A stretch of 64,000 bases of DNA. Origin: Nymphalis io. Taxonomy: Eukaryota > Arthropoda > Insecta > Lepidoptera > Nymphalidae. Under the pieces are notes generated by a model. That model made no database searches. It saw nothing but the letters and a program-made list of their open reading frames with translations, and had not been told where the DNA came from. The position numbers were made by a program, and so were the translations under genes. Below, piece by piece: positions 61,534-64,000 of this stretch. How positions within the stretch are numbered: the first letter of the stretch is position 1; the number at the start of each line of letters is the position of its first letter. The DNA is taken from assembly GCF_905147045.1 (NCBI RefSeq), contig NC_065908.1, forward strand, positions 1,860,001 to 1,924,000, read 5' to 3'.

Positions 61534-64000
61534 TTTTAACTAAAACATAACATTATATCAATACATGACACCAATTATATTTACTTGAGTAAATATTTTG
61601 TTTTATTAATTAGAAAGTGTTTTTGATGACAAAAGTAACTATGATTGCGCTTTATATTGGATTTGTTTAACTCAGACGTGTTGTTCACGCCTTTGATTTA
61701 TCTTTCTATTATTTTTTGGATTGAGTTTTTTTTGATCAAAAATTAATCTAATGAAATATATTTTATTCCCTGGAAAGTCTATTAAAATTTATAATAGTAT
61801 CATCATTGTTAACCCAAGCTATTATGATACTCAATTTTAATAAATTTACGATTTAATTCCCTTCACTTAACGTGACGTGTGATTATCGTGTGATTTTGGA
61901 CATATAATCAGTGTTTCTTAAACATTTATTGAAGTTAATGACTATGCAGCGCAAGTTCTAAACGTCTCTATAACACAAAATTGGGGCTGTAACTGGTCCA
62001 CCATTTTTGTCACCAGTGACCTTGTTATGGAGTAAATATAACTTAACGAAAAACAAACATCATATAACCTCCTTCGTTGTTTAGATGTAAAAAGGTTTAT
62101 TCAAAACTAGTTTTCCATCCGGTTTCACGCGGATAAAATAAGGTAATACATAAAACCCTTATATTGAAAGAAAATTAAGATACCATGGAATAACTTGTTT
62201 TTTTTAGGTCAGGTACCATTGACCAATGCGCAGAATAACTTGGCGAATTGTACTGTGTACTACACAAAAGTTTAATCACAATTGGATAGCTCGCATAGAG
62301 AAAAAACATATAGACATTCATTTTCATTTATAAAGATATATAGGATATTTAAAGATATGTATATAAAAGTGGCTTTTAAAAAAATGTAATTGTCCATCCA
62401 GATTTAGTTCGGGTGAAACGAGTTTTGTTTTTAAAAGCCACTGGACCCTGTCTTGTCTAATATAAACAATATATGGATCAACTCAAACATGCCAAAAATG
62501 TCATCATAATTGGTCCAGCCATTTATGACACTTCAGTGACATACACGTACAGAAAAATTATACATATATAAAAGATATGCGGCAAAGGAAAACTTGGATT
62601 CGAGAATTCCAAGCCTTTTCTGTAAATAAAAATCTCTGTTTGTTCTTTGTGATTTGTATCAATAGGTTAAAGACTTTATACGATATTCAAACAAACACAT
62701 GAATAAAACCGTGTGGCTTGCTGTTAGATGTACTACAGTTCGTCGTAAAGGAAATCGTCGGTCGGGGCGCCGGAAAACTTTGCCGAACGCTTTATATAAA
62801 GCTCAAATAGAGAATATTTACATTACATTCACTTTATAAATATCAATATATTTAAGTGAACATTTCTTATATAAAAATAATAGGAAATATTACAGCATAC
62901 ATAGTATTATTATAAAACATCCACTAGAGTATACATTTTTAACCGACTTAAGCAAAAATATGTTTCATGTTTACTGATTATTCGGAAACTACAAGACCTC
63001 GTTAAACTTAATTCTATTGAAGTAAATTCTATCTCTCTATGTGTCTGTGACGTACTGTTGTAAGAAAACTTTGTTTGTTATAATGTTATCAAATCATTGG
63101 TGTTCTTTATTTAAATTTTAAGCATATAATTCAATAAGAGTTGCTGATTTACATTCAACTTTGTTATTTGGATCAGTTGTGTTTTGTGTACAAAACAATT
63201 TATTTTAAATAATTATTTTGGAGAAGAAGTATATACATAATACAACGTCTATACGTATCAACGTTTGTCTGCTATGGACTTTAATATGTTATATCTGGAA
63301 TAGGGGCAACACTGGCTCATCACTCTTTGAAACGGAACACAACAATAGTAAGTAATTTTGCCAATAAATAATTGATTTGTGAAATCAGACGAGCCGTCAC
63401 AAAAGCACCGGAAAGAGGTTTTAATTATGTGACAATGTATGGAAGTGTATATTACGTTTTTATACATTTATTTTATATACATGTCCATCAGTCGGCTGTT
63501 ACGTATAAACACAGACATTAGGTTGCTTTAAGAACAGGCAACCTAGTGTAATATATATATATATATATTATATTCTTATACACAGAACAAACTTAAAACT
63601 CACCGCAGACGTGATAACTATAGTAAATAAATATAATATTTAAATGATACATTCTTTAAAATAGCGTATCACCGTCGCAATCAAACTTCTCAGGGAGACA
63701 CAAAGTGGGTACTTATATAGAAAAGCACTGCTGTATTGTTTTATAAAATAAAAAATCGGAATTCTTGTATACAATATTATAATATCATGCTTTGTCTCCA
63801 TAATTTTCAATAAAATTAAATGAAATCTTTTTAAGAATTAGTATTGAATATAATAAGTACATATTAAAAAAATATTAACCAGAGTGTTCATGTCAAATCG
63901 GATGCGCGGTTTTCTATTCTTTTTCCGTTTTTTCATTTTCATTTTGTTTATTTCAAACTAATTCATGATAATATATATTTATTCACTTAAAAACACCGAC
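61534..64000. other. Upstream DNA of trp without a recognised gene
   Basis: AT-rich. It holds a degenerate LINE-type tail near 62385-62580, a small family A scrap near 63304-63370, and a (TA)n run near 63551-63568. An untranslated first exon of trp should lie here, or beyond, but I cannot place it. Confidence 0.4.
61744..61754 (+). promoter_or_regulatory. Near-P3 homeodomain site upstream of trp
   Basis: TAATCTAATGA matches the P3 consensus at 10 of 11 positions and shares the 9-mer TAATCTAAT with the site upstream of trpl. It lies about 210 bp before the trp ATG, although an untranslated exon probably separates the promoter from the ATG. Confidence 0.2.

Overview
This is eukaryotic, AT-rich insect DNA, almost certainly from a lepidopteran and probably a butterfly. 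The evidence is the insect phototransduction genes with GT-AG introns together with dense copies of SINE and LINE tails of a type I associate with Lepidoptera. The species cannot be fixed from the sequence alone.

Two large genes fill the window and point at each other. On the + strand, 2754-23621 is a 23-exon gene for TRPL (transient receptor potential-like), 1160 aa. On the - strand, 61533-29624 is a 20-exon gene for TRP, the founder photoreceptor channel, 1170 aa. I built both by hand from open frames, splice sites and phase continuity. Both coding sums divide by three and read from Met to stop. They are the two cation channels opened downstream of Gq/phospholipase C in microvillar photoreceptors. 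Both end in the PDZ-type tail Gly-Trp-Leu. Their 3' ends lie about 6 kb apart across a spacer holding only repeats.

A third gene, an intronless tektin (14294-15580, +, 428 aa), lies inside intron 11 of trpl. It has an RFX X-box-like site about 100 bp upstream of its ATG, which suggests an independently expressed axonemal gene, possibly an old retrocopy.

The rest is introns and repeats. The main items are a 2.7-kb Tc1/mariner-type transposon with 613-bp terminal inverted repeats (6850-9555), a 5'-truncated RTE-type retrotransposon antisense to trp (about 39055-40806), and at least four SINE-like families (here A to D) in some 30 copies. There are also small MITE-like elements, GC-rich retroelement scraps and microsatellites. 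Some insertions touch splicing. One 196-bp insertion in trpl duplicated the exon 16 splice donor within its target-site duplication. A family A SINE ends about 20 nt from the acceptor of trp exon 17.

Region by region: 1-2712 upstream DNA of trpl; 2713-23621 trpl with the nested tektin; 23622-29623 intergenic; 29624-61533 trp, read leftwards; 61534-64000 upstream DNA of trp. No rRNA, true tRNA, CRISPR or bacterial or viral gene was seen.
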